From Streptococcus mitis bv. 2 str. SK95 (GTDB lineage Bacteria > Bacillota > Bacilli > Lactobacillales > Streptococcaceae), in NCBI RefSeq assembly GCF_000222705.1, contig NZ_AFUB01000060.1:1-63228 (forward strand): 63,228 bases of DNA, read 5' to 3'. Below are positions 40,863 through 48,899 of the stretch, in pieces (position 1 is the stretch's first letter; each line of letters opens with the position of its first letter). The notes below the pieces were generated by a model, which searched no databases, was not told the DNA's origin, and worked only from the letters and a program-made list of their open reading frames with translations. A program made the translations under genes and the position numbers.

Positions 40863-43007
40863 ATGAAGAAGAAACTAGCTCTGTTTGTTTTTTTACTCTC
40901 TATTTTCTTTCCTTTGCTGGCTTTTGCGGATATAGGAACAGTTTCGCTTCCGAATGGTACGCTGTCTGAAACTCCAGCTTTTGTAAGGGATAAATCTTCT
41001 TCGACAAGCTCATCTAGTTCTAGTGATGGTTTAACGCTTCCCAATAGCGGTAATACAGGTGCAAGTTCTAGTATTGTTAAGCCTAGTCCATCTGAAAATA
41101 AAGATCCTTTAGAAAAAATTGCTGATGATACATTGAGAAGAAGTTCAGATGTTGTCGGTGCGAATGCGAATCAAGGTGTTGCTGATAGTGTTAAGGAAAC
41201 TCAAAGGAAGCAAGAAGAAGAAAAGAAAAAGAAGGAAGAGGAAGAAAAAGCCAATACAAAATTAAGTTATGCCAATTTCAAGACAAAAATGAAACGCTTG
41301 ACCAGCTATGTCTATTTTGACAAAGGTTTGTTTGGTCTTGGTGAGGTTGGGAATTATTGGATAAATAAAGTCGTTCAAGCTATTTTCTGGTTCTCTAAAT
41401 TCTTGTTTGGAATCATCGTAAGTCTAGTATCTGCGGTTGAAAAAATGACGGATGTATCGCCATTCTTGAACAAGGTTGTAGAAATGGCAAGTGCTGTCTT
41501 CTCTGTCTTGTTTGGTGCAACGACAAAATATATCGCAGGTGTTTTTATGGCTGTCTATATCTTGTCTGTGTGGGTTAAAGGCGGACAAGTTTTCAAAACG
41601 GCTTTGAAACTAGGCTTGGTCTTTGCGGTTGTTGGTGGTTTTTTCACCAAAATTTCAATCAATGGCAGTCCTGAGCGCTATCTTCCTATTCATCTATATA
41701 ATGTCACGGATGAAATTACAAGAGAATTTCAGACGGAGATTGTGAAAAAGGTGGGGACTGTAGATACTTCGATGGCTGAAAGCTATTTTAACTCAACGAT
41801 TATCCCTGCATACAAGAATATGAACTCCAAAAAAGATAGTGAGGGAAATTATTATCTTTCAGAGGAAGATTTTCAAGATTTGACTAACTATCAGGAAGGT
41901 AAAGGAAATTTCAAGTTATCAGATAAAGAAATCAAAGCCCTGACCAAAAAGAATGACAAAAACGAAACAGAAGATGTCAAAGGTCAAAATTTGGTTGATG
42001 AATGGTCTGATAAGTTCACTTATGCTTTTACCTCGATTTTTGATGTTGTTGTAGTCGGTGTTGTGTATCTTTCAATGGGTCTAGGTCGAGTAGTGATTTT
42101 GCTTTCCTATGCAGTATTGTTATTGATTTTACCATTTGCTTTAATTTTGAGCCTGTTCCCACAATTTAGTCATTATTTTGGTGGCATTTCTAAAAAAGGC
42201 ATCTCCTTCTTGTTGATTTCGTCTGCTATCAGTCTGGCAAGTGTTATTGTTCCGATTATTTATGGAAACATGTCAAGTTTCATAGAAGATTTTGGCGGAG
42301 GACCTGGTCTTGTAGCAACGTTTTTGAAATGTATTGTGATTTGGTGGCTATTTAAGAATAGACACAACCTGCTATCCTTTATGAATGGAAAGGGGAATCC
42401 TCTTTCTAGTTTGACAAGAGGTCGATTAGGTCGTCTAGGAAATGGGATGAACTTGCAAAGGGCAAAAACATTTGCGACGAAGGTTGGAGATAGAGTTCCT
42501 AATCGAGTAAAATCCTTGGCGAGAATTACTAAAAATAATGCTCAAAGATGGGTTGGTGACAAGGCAAAACCGTTGAAAAATTGGAATGAGAACCGCTTGG
42601 AAAAAAGAAGCAATCTAGCCAAAATGGAAATCCCCCAAAATGATGACTATATGGCGCGTAAGATAAAACGTGCTAAAAAAGTTGAATGGAGGAAAGCCCA
42701 TAGACGAGAAATGCTTGATCGAGCCAAGATGAAAGTTGAGAAATTCAAAGATTATGGAGAAAAGGATGAAAACAAACAAAGAGTAAATGAAAAAAATTAC
42801 AAGACTTTACAAAATAGAGTCCGTGAAAGCATGCATAGAAAGCAGGAAATAAAGGGCTATACACCAAAGGCAAGAACATTTGAAAATGGTGTATGGAAAG
42901 CAACGGCTGATTTGCCAACTTTGAAACGCTTGGAACGCAAAGAAAGAATCCGCAAACTACAGAAGAAAAAAGGTAGACTTGGTTTGCAAGAAAGGTTAGC
43001 TACGTAG
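40863..43007 (+). CDS. VirB6/ConG-like polytopic conjugation protein
   Basis: The 714-residue protein has an N-terminal signal-like helix (1-22), a Ser-rich then Lys/Glu-rich extracytoplasmic part (40-140) and five or more membrane helices between about 165 and 500. A long basic cytoplasmic tail (505-714) is rich in Lys and Arg. This is the ConG/VirB6 plan in Gram-positive ICEs. AAAGGAG precedes the ATG and the next gene starts at the adjacent base. Confidence 0.85.
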   Translation: MKKKLALFVFLLSIFFPLLAFADIGTVSLPNGTLSETPAFVRDKSSSTSSSSSSDGLTLPNSGNTGASSSIVKPSPSENKDPLEKIADDTLRRSSDVVGANANQGVADSVKETQRKQEEEKKKKEEEEKANTKLSYANFKTKMKRLTSYVYFDKGLFGLGEVGNYWINKVVQAIFWFSKFLFGIIVSLVSAVEKMTDVSPFLNKVVEMASAVFSVLFGATTKYIAGVFMAVYILSVWVKGGQVFKTALKLGLVFAVVGGFFTKISINGSPERYLPIHLYNVTDEITREFQTEIVKKVGTVDTSMAESYFNSTIIPAYKNMNSKKDSEGNYYLSEEDFQDLTNYQEGKGNFKLSDKEIKALTKKNDKNETEDVKGQNLVDEWSDKFTYAFTSIFDVVVVGVVYLSMGLGRVVILLSYAVLLLILPFALILSLFPQFSHYFGGISKKGISFLLISSAISLASVIVPIIYGNMSSFIEDFGGGPGLVATFLKCIVIWWLFKNRHNLLSFMNGKGNPLSSLTRGRLGRLGNGMNLQRAKTFATKVGDRVPNRVKSLARITKNNAQRWVGDKAKPLKNWNENRLEKRSNLAKMEIPQNDDYMARKIKRAKKVEWRKAHRREMLDRAKMKVEKFKDYGEKDENKQRVNEKNYKTLQNRVRESMHRKQEIKGYTPKARTFENGVWKATADLPTLKRLERKERIRKLQKKKGRLGLQERLAT

Positions 43008-44108
43008 ATGAAAAAGACTAGACGAACCTTTGCCCTGCTTAGCTTCTTTTTACCGATACTTTCTTTTTTGTTTTTGATGCTTCTTCTTGGTGGGCTGATT
43101 ACAAGTTCTGCTGGTGGTTCATCAGGAAGTACGACTGGAAAAAGAACACGTCTAACAGCGCAGGAAGTAGCTCAGAAAGCCAATATCTCTGTCGAAAGGG
43201 CAGAAGATGTCATTAAGATTCTAAACTGGCAACTATCAAGAGAAAAGTTTACTTTGGAAGGTGCTAGTGGTTCTCTGGCGAATGCAGAAAGAGAAAGTGA
43301 CTTTGATCCAAAACTAACGAATCCGTCAGGTGGAGTTGCTGGATATTTTCAATGGTCAGGCTGGGACGGAAATACTATCAATGGTGATAGATGGGCGAAT
43401 GCAAGTTCACGTACTTTAGATAGTATGGTAGAACTAGAATTAATGTCTTATGAGTTGAATCATGGCTATAAAAAAGTTAAGGACTACATGCAAAAAGCGA
43501 TTGATCCTTTTGAAAGCGCCAAGTATTGGTCAGAACATTATGAGGGTGTATTGCTTTCAGACGGTCAGACTAAGCTAGAAAAACTGGAAAAGGACAGTAA
43601 GAGGTGGTATGAAGTCTTTAAGGGAACGATTGAATCGGATGGCTCGTCTAGTGGCAATGCGATAGCTGGTAGCTTAGATATTGCTCCTGGAGCTGTTGCG
43701 ATGGAGATACCGAACGGCTACTCCATTGACAAGGAAATCACTAAGGAAGGCTATATCACTCAATCCTATCCTTATGGTGAATGTACGTGGTATGTCTTTA
43801 ATCGAGCTAAAGAATTTGGAATACAGTTTGATCCATATATGGGTAATGGTCAAGATTGGGCGCATAAGTCAGGATATGAAGTCACGAATACTCCGACAAA
43901 GCACTCAGCGGTTAGTTTTCAAGGAAGGCAAGCTGGGGGTCATGCTACTTATGGTCACGTAGCTTTCGTCGAAGATGTCAAAGATGATGGATCAATATTG
44001 ATTTCTGAATGTAACTTTGTCAAAAGTGGTCAGGGCACTGGAATCACAGATTATCGTGTATTTAGTGCTGAGGAAGCGAAGAATTTTTATTATGTAATTG
44101 GAAAATAG
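43008..44108 (+). CDS. CwlT-like bifunctional wall hydrolase (lysozyme plus CHAP)
   Basis: The 366-residue protein has a membrane anchor or signal (13-33) and a lysozyme-like domain (about 60-205) with the likely catalytic Glu in LANAERESDFDPKLTNPSGGVAGYFQWSGW. A CHAP amidase/endopeptidase domain (about 245-364) has Cys in YGECTWYVFNRAKE and His in YGHVAFVEDV. CwlT of ICEBs1 and Orf14 of Tn916 have the same two activities and open the wall for the transfer channel. It starts directly after the ConG-like stop (TAGATG). Confidence 0.9.
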   Translation: MKKTRRTFALLSFFLPILSFLFLMLLLGGLITSSAGGSSGSTTGKRTRLTAQEVAQKANISVERAEDVIKILNWQLSREKFTLEGASGSLANAERESDFDPKLTNPSGGVAGYFQWSGWDGNTINGDRWANASSRTLDSMVELELMSYELNHGYKKVKDYMQKAIDPFESAKYWSEHYEGVLLSDGQTKLEKLEKDSKRWYEVFKGTIESDGSSSGNAIAGSLDIAPGAVAMEIPNGYSIDKEITKEGYITQSYPYGECTWYVFNRAKEFGIQFDPYMGNGQDWAHKSGYEVTNTPTKHSAVSFQGRQAGGHATYGHVAFVEDVKDDGSILISECNFVKSGQGTGITDYRVFSAEEAKNFYYVIGK

Positions 44109-44125
44109 AAAATGAGGAAAAAGAA

Positions 44126-44944
44126 ATGAATAAGAAATTTGTAACATTGTTGTCTGTAGCTATCTTGAGCTCGGCAACGACGACTTTTGCGGATACACTT
44201 TCACTTGGTGGTGATAGTAAGGTCACAAATGATACGACAAGTATTGTAGCAACTCCGCCGACAGAAACAAAACCGACGGAGGAAAAAACAAAGGAAGACA
44301 AGTCATCAACGGTTGTGATTGGTGGTGAAAGTGAGAAGCCTATTGATGACAAAACAGGTGGTATTGTCGTAACACCTACGAAAAAAGAAAAGCCATCAGA
44401 AGCCCCTGCAGAGACACCAGCGCCTAAAGTGAATGATAATTTGGATTTGGGTGGTGATTCTGAGAAACAGCAGGATAAGGACAATAAAGGCATTGTGGTT
44501 GATTCACCTACTCCATCAGAACAGCCGAAGGAAGAAACACCAAAAGAAGATAAGAAGCCTTCTGTAGAAGATGCTCCTGAAATCAAGGAGCAGAAACAAA
44601 AGGCAGAAGAAATTGTTGGGGTGAAGGAAAAAGATACTCCGCAGCCTTTGAATGTGACCAAAGAAGAAATTAAGGAGACTCCGATTGAAACCAATACAGG
44701 TCATACAGTTGTATCTACCAATCAAGGAAAGGTAGTCGTTGAAACAAGTGAAGGTGACTATCAAGAAAAAGAACCCTACGAAATTGGCGCTGTGAAACAG
44801 CAAGACGGTACAATCGCTTTGAAGGATAAAGAAGGACAGTTAAAAGTTCTTCCGAATACTGGAACGGCAAGTACAGTCTTTGCGACTATTTGGGGTTTGA
44901 TTGGATTCATTGCGACAGTTTTGGGTCGACGTAAATTGAATTAA
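44126..44944 (+). CDS. second LPXTG surface protein of the ICE
   Basis: The 272-residue protein has a signal peptide (1-23, TTFA-D), three imperfect repeats of about 30 residues (each with LGGDS or IGGES followed by a Val/Thr/Pro segment; about 27-150), a small C-terminal domain (about 165-240), LPNTG near 244, a hydrophobic helix and a basic RRKLN tail. It should be sorted to the wall. It sits straight after the secretion genes, so it may modulate mating contact. No known homologue is recognised. Confidence 0.75.
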   Translation: MNKKFVTLLSVAILSSATTTFADTLSLGGDSKVTNDTTSIVATPPTETKPTEEKTKEDKSSTVVIGGESEKPIDDKTGGIVVTPTKKEKPSEAPAETPAPKVNDNLDLGGDSEKQQDKDNKGIVVDSPTPSEQPKEETPKEDKKPSVEDAPEIKEQKQKAEEIVGVKEKDTPQPLNVTKEEIKETPIETNTGHTVVSTNQGKVVVETSEGDYQEKEPYEIGAVKQQDGTIALKDKEGQLKVLPNTGTASTVFATIWGLIGFIATVLGRRKLN

Positions 44945-44954
44945 GGGAGATAGT

Positions 44955-45782
44955 ATGAAAGAGTTTTTTAGAATTTTGAAAGAATCTGATAAATTGGGAT
45001 ATAAACTATCTGCGATTTGTGGAGTAAATTGGCTGGTTGGTCAGTTGTTTAGGTGGCAATCTTTAGTGTTTGAAATGATAGCGTGTGCCATTTTGATTAA
45101 AAAAATATCAGCAATACTTGAAATTAGTCCAAATTATTTAGGCTTTTTAATGATTATTTTTATCTTATCTGTTCCTTTTTCAAAGTTGCGTTTTGGTGTT
45201 GATAGATTCATTTATTCATTTTTTGAAAGCATTGTGGTAGGCTTGATTTTTTCAATCGCAGTGGATTTTCCATTTCAAGAGAATGAATTTTCATTATGGA
45301 TTTTAATGGCTCTTTTTAGCATTGGTATTTATCAGTTTATGAAGTGGTTTCAAGCAAAACTATTTCAGCGATATTTATTTAAAAATGTCTTGAATAAGGA
45401 ATATCTCGGTATTAAGAAGGCGACTGATCCTTTTCCTCCTGAAATCAATTTCTATGTCGATGCAGGTGAAAGTGATGCAAACCAGCGAATGGTTATGATT
45501 AATAAACGTGCAGTAAAAGAGGCTTATCAAGAAATTGTGGAATTAAGTTTTTTGAATGTTGAAAGATTTACTGGGGTTTCTTATTATAGAGAACCATTGA
45601 GTGGTTTTGAATCTTCTTTGAAAAAGGAATTTTCAGATGTAGATACAGTGTCCCATTTGGTGTTTAGAGTATATCCTTTTGGAAAAGAATTAGATTTTTA
45701 TTTCAAATTAATCCGATTAGATTTAAGTCGAAGAAAGGCTTTTACAGTGAAAGGTGTTAGTGTAAAAGTGGTAAATACTTAA
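44955..45782 (+). CDS. hypothetical membrane protein of the ICE
   Basis: The 275-residue protein has four or five hydrophobic helices in the first 130 residues and a soluble domain (about 145-275) with PEINFYVDAGESDANQRMVMINKRAV and a beta-rich end. Unrecognised. GGGAG precedes the ATG. It ends the operon at the next terminator. Confidence 0.65.
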   Translation: MKEFFRILKESDKLGYKLSAICGVNWLVGQLFRWQSLVFEMIACAILIKKISAILEISPNYLGFLMIIFILSVPFSKLRFGVDRFIYSFFESIVVGLIFSIAVDFPFQENEFSLWILMALFSIGIYQFMKWFQAKLFQRYLFKNVLNKEYLGIKKATDPFPPEINFYVDAGESDANQRMVMINKRAVKEAYQEIVELSFLNVERFTGVSYYREPLSGFESSLKKEFSDVDTVSHLVFRVYPFGKELDFYFKLIRLDLSRRKAFTVKGVSVKVVNT

Positions 45783-45809
45783 GGTAGGGGCAACCCTGCC
45801 TTTTTTTTG
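45783..45809 (+). terminator. terminator after the transfer operon
   Basis: GGTAGGG-GCAA-CCCTGCC (one wobble) followed by T8. Confidence 0.9.
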
Positions 45810-45828
45810 CTGTTTTAAGGAGTAGAAA

Positions 45829-46146
45829 ATGGATCAAGTAGAATTGTTGAAAATGTATGCTGTAAGATTAGCTCAGAGATTAGGAGATAATCAAAAGTGT
45901 TTAGAATTTACAGCTAGTCGTGATACTGATTATGGGATTGAAACGATGACGGCTGAGGTTAGTAAATATGGGAAAATTGTCAAGGTTATTTACTCTTATG
46001 AAGGATGTCATGCCAATGAAAAATTACCAAAAAGAATTTATGCTAGTGTGTCTGTGTCAGTTGAGGAAGGCTACTCTTTTGATTTTACTAGAGGAGTAGC
46101 TTTTACTTATTTTCCTGATATAGAAAAATTATTAGAACAGTTATAA
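45829..46146 (+). CDS. hypothetical ICE protein
   Basis: The 105-residue soluble protein is not recognised. AAGGAG precedes the ATG. The middle holds a beta-rich segment (YGKIVKVIYSYEG). It lies between two terminators with the next gene. Confidence 0.6.
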   Translation: MDQVELLKMYAVRLAQRLGDNQKCLEFTASRDTDYGIETMTAEVSKYGKIVKVIYSYEGCHANEKLPKRIYASVSVSVEEGYSFDFTRGVAFTYFPDIEKLLEQL

Positions 46147-46183
46147 CATAATTGAAAATATGATAAGATAGAAAGGAGAAAAA

Positions 46184-46774
46184 ATGATAGGAGACTATTC
46201 AATTATGGATTGGGTAACACTTAGTGGAATTGTTGCAACGATAGCTTCATTAATTGGTATTGCTATTAAGTTAGCTAGAGATAATAGTGGTCTTAAAGCT
46301 GAAATAAAAGCATTATCAAAAGAACGTGAAATGGAACACGATAGCTTATCTAAGGAGCATAGTGGCTTGTCTAAGGAGCATAGTGGCTTGTCTAAAGAAC
46401 ATGATGGTTTATCTAAAGAGCATGCTTCTATAAAAAAAGATACAGAATATATTTCTGATGAAATGAAATATGAAAAAATGGCTAGGGAAAATCTGTATAA
46501 AAACAGCACAAAGGCTAAAGAAATTTTGGAAACAATGGATTTGATGAAAGAAGTTGTATTGCAAAATTCAAGGTTGACGGAAGAAGTTACGAGATTGAAA
46601 GTTGAGAATCAAGAACTATCTAAGCCTAAACAAAACAATGAACTAGACAAGGTGTTGCGTATTTTAGGAAGGATAGAAGGACAGTTGGCTTCACTCGAGG
46701 ATTATCGTGGTACAGAAGAAGTACAAGTAGTTTTGAAACGTGTTGAAAGTGAATTGTTGGAACTGAGTAACTAG
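46184..46774 (+). CDS. membrane-anchored coiled-coil protein with heptad repeats
   Basis: The 196-residue protein has one N-terminal helix in the membrane (about 10-30), then a continuous coiled coil. Residues 55-82 are four near-perfect copies of the heptad LSKEHSG. A second helical region (100-150) and a C-terminal helical domain follow. AAAGGAG precedes the ATG. The function is unknown. A membrane-tethered rod on the inner face would suit exclusion or regulatory roles in the ICE, but that is speculative. Confidence 0.65.
   Translation: MIGDYSIMDWVTLSGIVATIASLIGIAIKLARDNSGLKAEIKALSKEREMEHDSLSKEHSGLSKEHSGLSKEHDGLSKEHASIKKDTEYISDEMKYEKMARENLYKNSTKAKEILETMDLMKEVVLQNSRLTEEVTRLKVENQELSKPKQNNELDKVLRILGRIEGQLASLEDYRGTEEVQVVLKRVESELLELSN
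46346..46429 (+). repeat. 21 bp tandem repeat (four units) in the coiled-coil gene
   Basis: Units start at 46346, 46367, 46388 and 46409. The first two differ at one base and later ones at a few. Each encodes one coiled-coil heptad, so unit number can change without breaking frame. Confidence 0.85.
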
Positions 46775-46787
46775 CATAGAAAGAATG

Positions 46788-46816
46788 GCAAGTCAGGAAT
46801 GGCTTGCTATTTTTTA
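46788..46816 (+). terminator. terminator before the excisionase gene
   Basis: GCAAGTC pairs with GGCTTGC (one wobble), followed by TA and T6. Confidence 0.75.
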
Positions 46817-46877
46817 TCGTTTTATGAGAAAAAATGAACATAAAGAAACCAGGATAGGATATAAAATTCGTATTTTA

Positions 46878-46921
46878 GGTCAAAAGGTTCAACCAGGCAT
46901 TCAAAATTTGTTCGGGAATAG
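46878..46921 (+). repeat. 44 bp dispersed repeat, right copy
   Basis: Partner of 25834-25877, in the same orientation. It ends at the ribosome site of the excisionase-like gene. Here the frame GQKVQPGIQNLFGN is open and runs into that gene. Confidence 0.7.
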
Positions 46922-46931
46922 GAGAATGAAA

Positions 46932-47159
46932 ATGGAAAAATCATATAATAATTATCCTGATATTTGTGTATCAAAGAAGGATTTAAAAGCAAATTATTTC
47001 CCTTCGATTAGTATTAAAACAATTGAAAGGAGATTAGACGAAAGTCAAAAGACGAAAGAATTTAAAGATATATCTTTTAGGACAGGACAAAAAGTATTGA
47101 TTAATGTGAGAGGATTTTATCTATTCCTTCTGCATAGAGAGAGAGTTAGATATATTTGA
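46932..47159 (+). CDS. excisionase-like protein (Xis)
   Basis: The 75-residue basic protein has a likely winged-helix core (DICVSKKDLKANYFPSISIKTIERRLDES) and is encoded 64 bp before the integrase gene, as excisionases usually are. Xis proteins bend DNA and steer the integrase to excision. The ATG at 46932 has AGGAG 7 nt upstream. An ATG at 46926 is too close to it. Confidence 0.7.
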   Translation: MEKSYNNYPDICVSKKDLKANYFPSISIKTIERRLDESQKTKEFKDISFRTGQKVLINVRGFYLFLLHRERVRYI

Positions 47160-47223
47160 TTGGAAAAAATGATATACTATAGTTATTGACTAGAGATATA
47201 CTCATTTTTAAAAGGAGTATAAA

Positions 47224-48363
47224 ATGTTTTTTAGAGAATTGGAGAATGGAAAATATAGATATTATGAAAAATATTTTGATTTAGAAGAGAATAAGTGGAA
47301 ACAAGTTTCTATAACTTTAACTTCTAAGACAAGGCAAGCTCAGAAACAAGCAAGGATCTTGCTGGATGAGAAAATAGAAAAAAAGAGGGAGAAAATAGAA
47401 AAGAAGAAGGAAGTAGTTAGGGATATTACCGTTAAACAAGCTTACGAAGAATATTTGAAAATTCGTGAAACAGAATTAAAAAGAAGTACGTTTAAGTCTC
47501 AGAAATATACTATTATAGGTGAAGTTAGAAAGTTAGAGAATTACTTATTAGTAGATGTTACAAGTCATATAGTTCAGAATATATTGTTGGAGCTGGAATG
47601 TTCTGCGGTTCATAGAAAAAATAAGAAAGTTTTATTGAATCTGTTTTTTAAGTATTGTTTAGATGTTGGTTATATAATTGAGAATCCTGTTGAAAAGGTT
47701 GTTTTACCAAAAAGAAAAAAGAATGTAAGAGAGATTAGGAGAAAACAAAATAAGTATTTAACAAGGGTTCAAATGTTTCAGTATTTGAATTTTTTAGAAA
47801 AGGAGGAAAAGAATCAACGAGTGCGTTTAATTGTTGAATTCATGTATTTGACAGGCTTGCGGTTTGGAGAAGTCTTGGCTTTGACTATAGACGATATTGA
47901 TTTTGAGAATAAAACGTTAGAAGTGAAGCATACATTACATACAAGCGGAAGTAAGGCTGAGATATTCTTAGATAGTCCTAAGAGCTTAGCTTCTTATCGA
48001 GTTGTTGGTATTAGTGATCGAGTAGTAAGTATTATAAAAGAGTATCTTCTTTTAGAAAGTGAAGGAAGATTCATATTTACGAAAAATGGAACTCCTTTTA
48101 TGATTACAGGTTTTAATAACTTTTTAAAAAGTAGTTTTAAAAGAAGTAAAATTGAAAAAGAAGAAGATTTTGTATTAACTACTCATGTTTTTAGGCATTC
48201 ACATATTAGTTTACTTGCAGAATTGGAAGTTCCAATCAAGGCGATTATGGAACGAGTAGGTCATACGAACGAGAAAATGACTTTGGGAGTTTATACTCAT
48301 GTTACTGAGAAAATGAAGTCAAATATAACCGAAAAATTGGATAAATTGGATTTAAAAGACTAA
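47224..48363 (+). CDS. tyrosine site-specific integrase
   Basis: The 379-residue protein has an N-terminal arm-binding domain (1-65), a core-binding SAM-like domain (70-165) and a catalytic domain. Catalytic residues are the Arg in TGLRFGEVLAL near 211, HVFRHSHIS (His-x-x-Arg) near 320, a His in VGHTNEK, and the nucleophile Tyr in LGVYTHV near 356. It is of the Tn916/phage integrase type. Its stop codon overlaps the right arm-type repeat. A promoter-like TATACT and inverted GATATACT motifs lie in the 64 bp upstream. Confidence 0.95.
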   Translation: MFFRELENGKYRYYEKYFDLEENKWKQVSITLTSKTRQAQKQARILLDEKIEKKREKIEKKKEVVRDITVKQAYEEYLKIRETELKRSTFKSQKYTIIGEVRKLENYLLVDVTSHIVQNILLELECSAVHRKNKKVLLNLFFKYCLDVGYIIENPVEKVVLPKRKKNVREIRRKQNKYLTRVQMFQYLNFLEKEEKNQRVRLIVEFMYLTGLRFGEVLALTIDDIDFENKTLEVKHTLHTSGSKAEIFLDSPKSLASYRVVGISDRVVSIIKEYLLLESEGRFIFTKNGTPFMITGFNNFLKSSFKRSKIEKEEDFVLTTHVFRHSHISLLAELEVPIKAIMERVGHTNEKMTLGVYTHVTEKMKSNITEKLDKLDLKD

Positions 48364-48384
48364 CCAAAAAGTAACCAAGTAATG
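48359..48384 (+). repeat. right arm-type repeat of the ICE
   Basis: It matches the left arm-type repeat at 24 of 26 bases and begins over the integrase stop codon. Further on, CTGTCTATAAT occurs twice (48402-48412 and 48445-48455). Confidence 0.65.
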
Positions 48385-48490
48385 GCTGGAAGTGGTTAAA
48401 ACTGTCTATAATGTTTGAGGTAAGAATTTTTGAAAATAGTCTTTCTGTCTATAATTGACGGTATTTGTCTAGCTTTTATTGAGGGAAATT

Positions 48491-48510
48491 GTTATAATAG
48501 TAGTAATTTA
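48491..48510 (+). promoter_or_regulatory. attR core and replacement rnpA promoter
   Basis: The 18 bp core (48493-48510) includes the -10 box. TG-T-TATAAT is still an extended -10 after integration because ICE DNA supplies the TG. The -35 region is now ICE sequence with only a weak match. The start codon of rnpA is 17 bp past the core. Confidence 0.7.
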
Positions 48511-48527
48511 ATAGATGGAGTGGAGTT

Positions 48528-48899
48528 TTGAAGAAAAGCTTTCGTGTAAAAAGAGAGAAAGATTTTAAGGCTATTTTCACGGATGGAACAAGTTTTGCTA
48601 ATCGTAAATTTGTTGTCTACCAATTGGAAAATCAGAAAAGTCATTTTCGAGTAGGGTTGTCCGTCAGTAAGAAATTAGGGAATGCAGTTACTAGAAATCA
48701 AATTAAAAGACGGATTCGACACATTTTGCTAAGTGTAAGGGAGCAGTTAGCTGATAACGTTGATTTTGTCGTGATTGCTCGAAAAGGGGTTGAAGGCTTG
48801 GATTATGCAGAAATGGAGAAAAATCTACTCCACGTATTAAAGTTATCAAAGATTTACCGGGAAGGAATTAGGAGTGAAAAAGAAACTACAGTTGACTAG
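48528..48899 (+). CDS. rnpA: ribonuclease P protein component
   Basis: The 123-residue basic protein assists RNase P RNA in removing tRNA 5' leaders. The RNR signature region is [19 protein letters not shown] near residues 52-70 and the N-terminus is [16 protein letters not shown]. The start codon is TTG with GGAGTGGAG upstream. The last 26 bp overlap yidC. An ICE is inserted in its promoter. Confidence 0.95.
   Translation: MKKSFRVKREKDFKAIFTDGTSFANRKFVVYQLENQKSHFRVGLSVSKKLGNAVTRNQIKRRIRHILLSVREQLADNVDFVVIARKGVEGLDYAEMEKNLLHVLKLSKIYREGIRSEKETTVD

Larger units (their letters stand above)
24594..48510 (+). mobile_element. integrative and conjugative element, ICEBs1/ICESt3-like
   Basis: A 23.9 kb unit is bounded by an 18 bp direct repeat and by near-identical 26 bp arm-type repeats just inside each end. 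It encodes a tyrosine integrase and excisionase at the right end, an ImmR/ImmA regulator pair at the left, an FtsK-type coupling protein, oriT, a MobT-type relaxase and a complete set of TcpC, TcpD, TcpE, VirB4, VirB6-like and lysozyme/CHAP genes. The secretion genes follow the ICEBs1 order. Its DNA is more AT-rich than its flanks. No phage structural genes occur. Transfer may be impaired by the split coupling protein. Confidence 0.9.

Noticed and set aside
46346-46429. CRISPR-like repeats
   Set aside because: The repeats are contiguous 21-mers without spacers and encode protein heptads. No cas genes are present in the window.
46785-46931. N-terminal extension of the excisionase gene
   Set aside because: It would translate a terminator hairpin and the dispersed repeat. 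The AGGAG before 46932 marks a better start.
24594-48510. The element as a prophage
   Set aside because: It has an integrase and ImmR/ImmA, but no capsid, portal, terminase, tail or holin genes. The secretion and relaxase genes make it conjugative.
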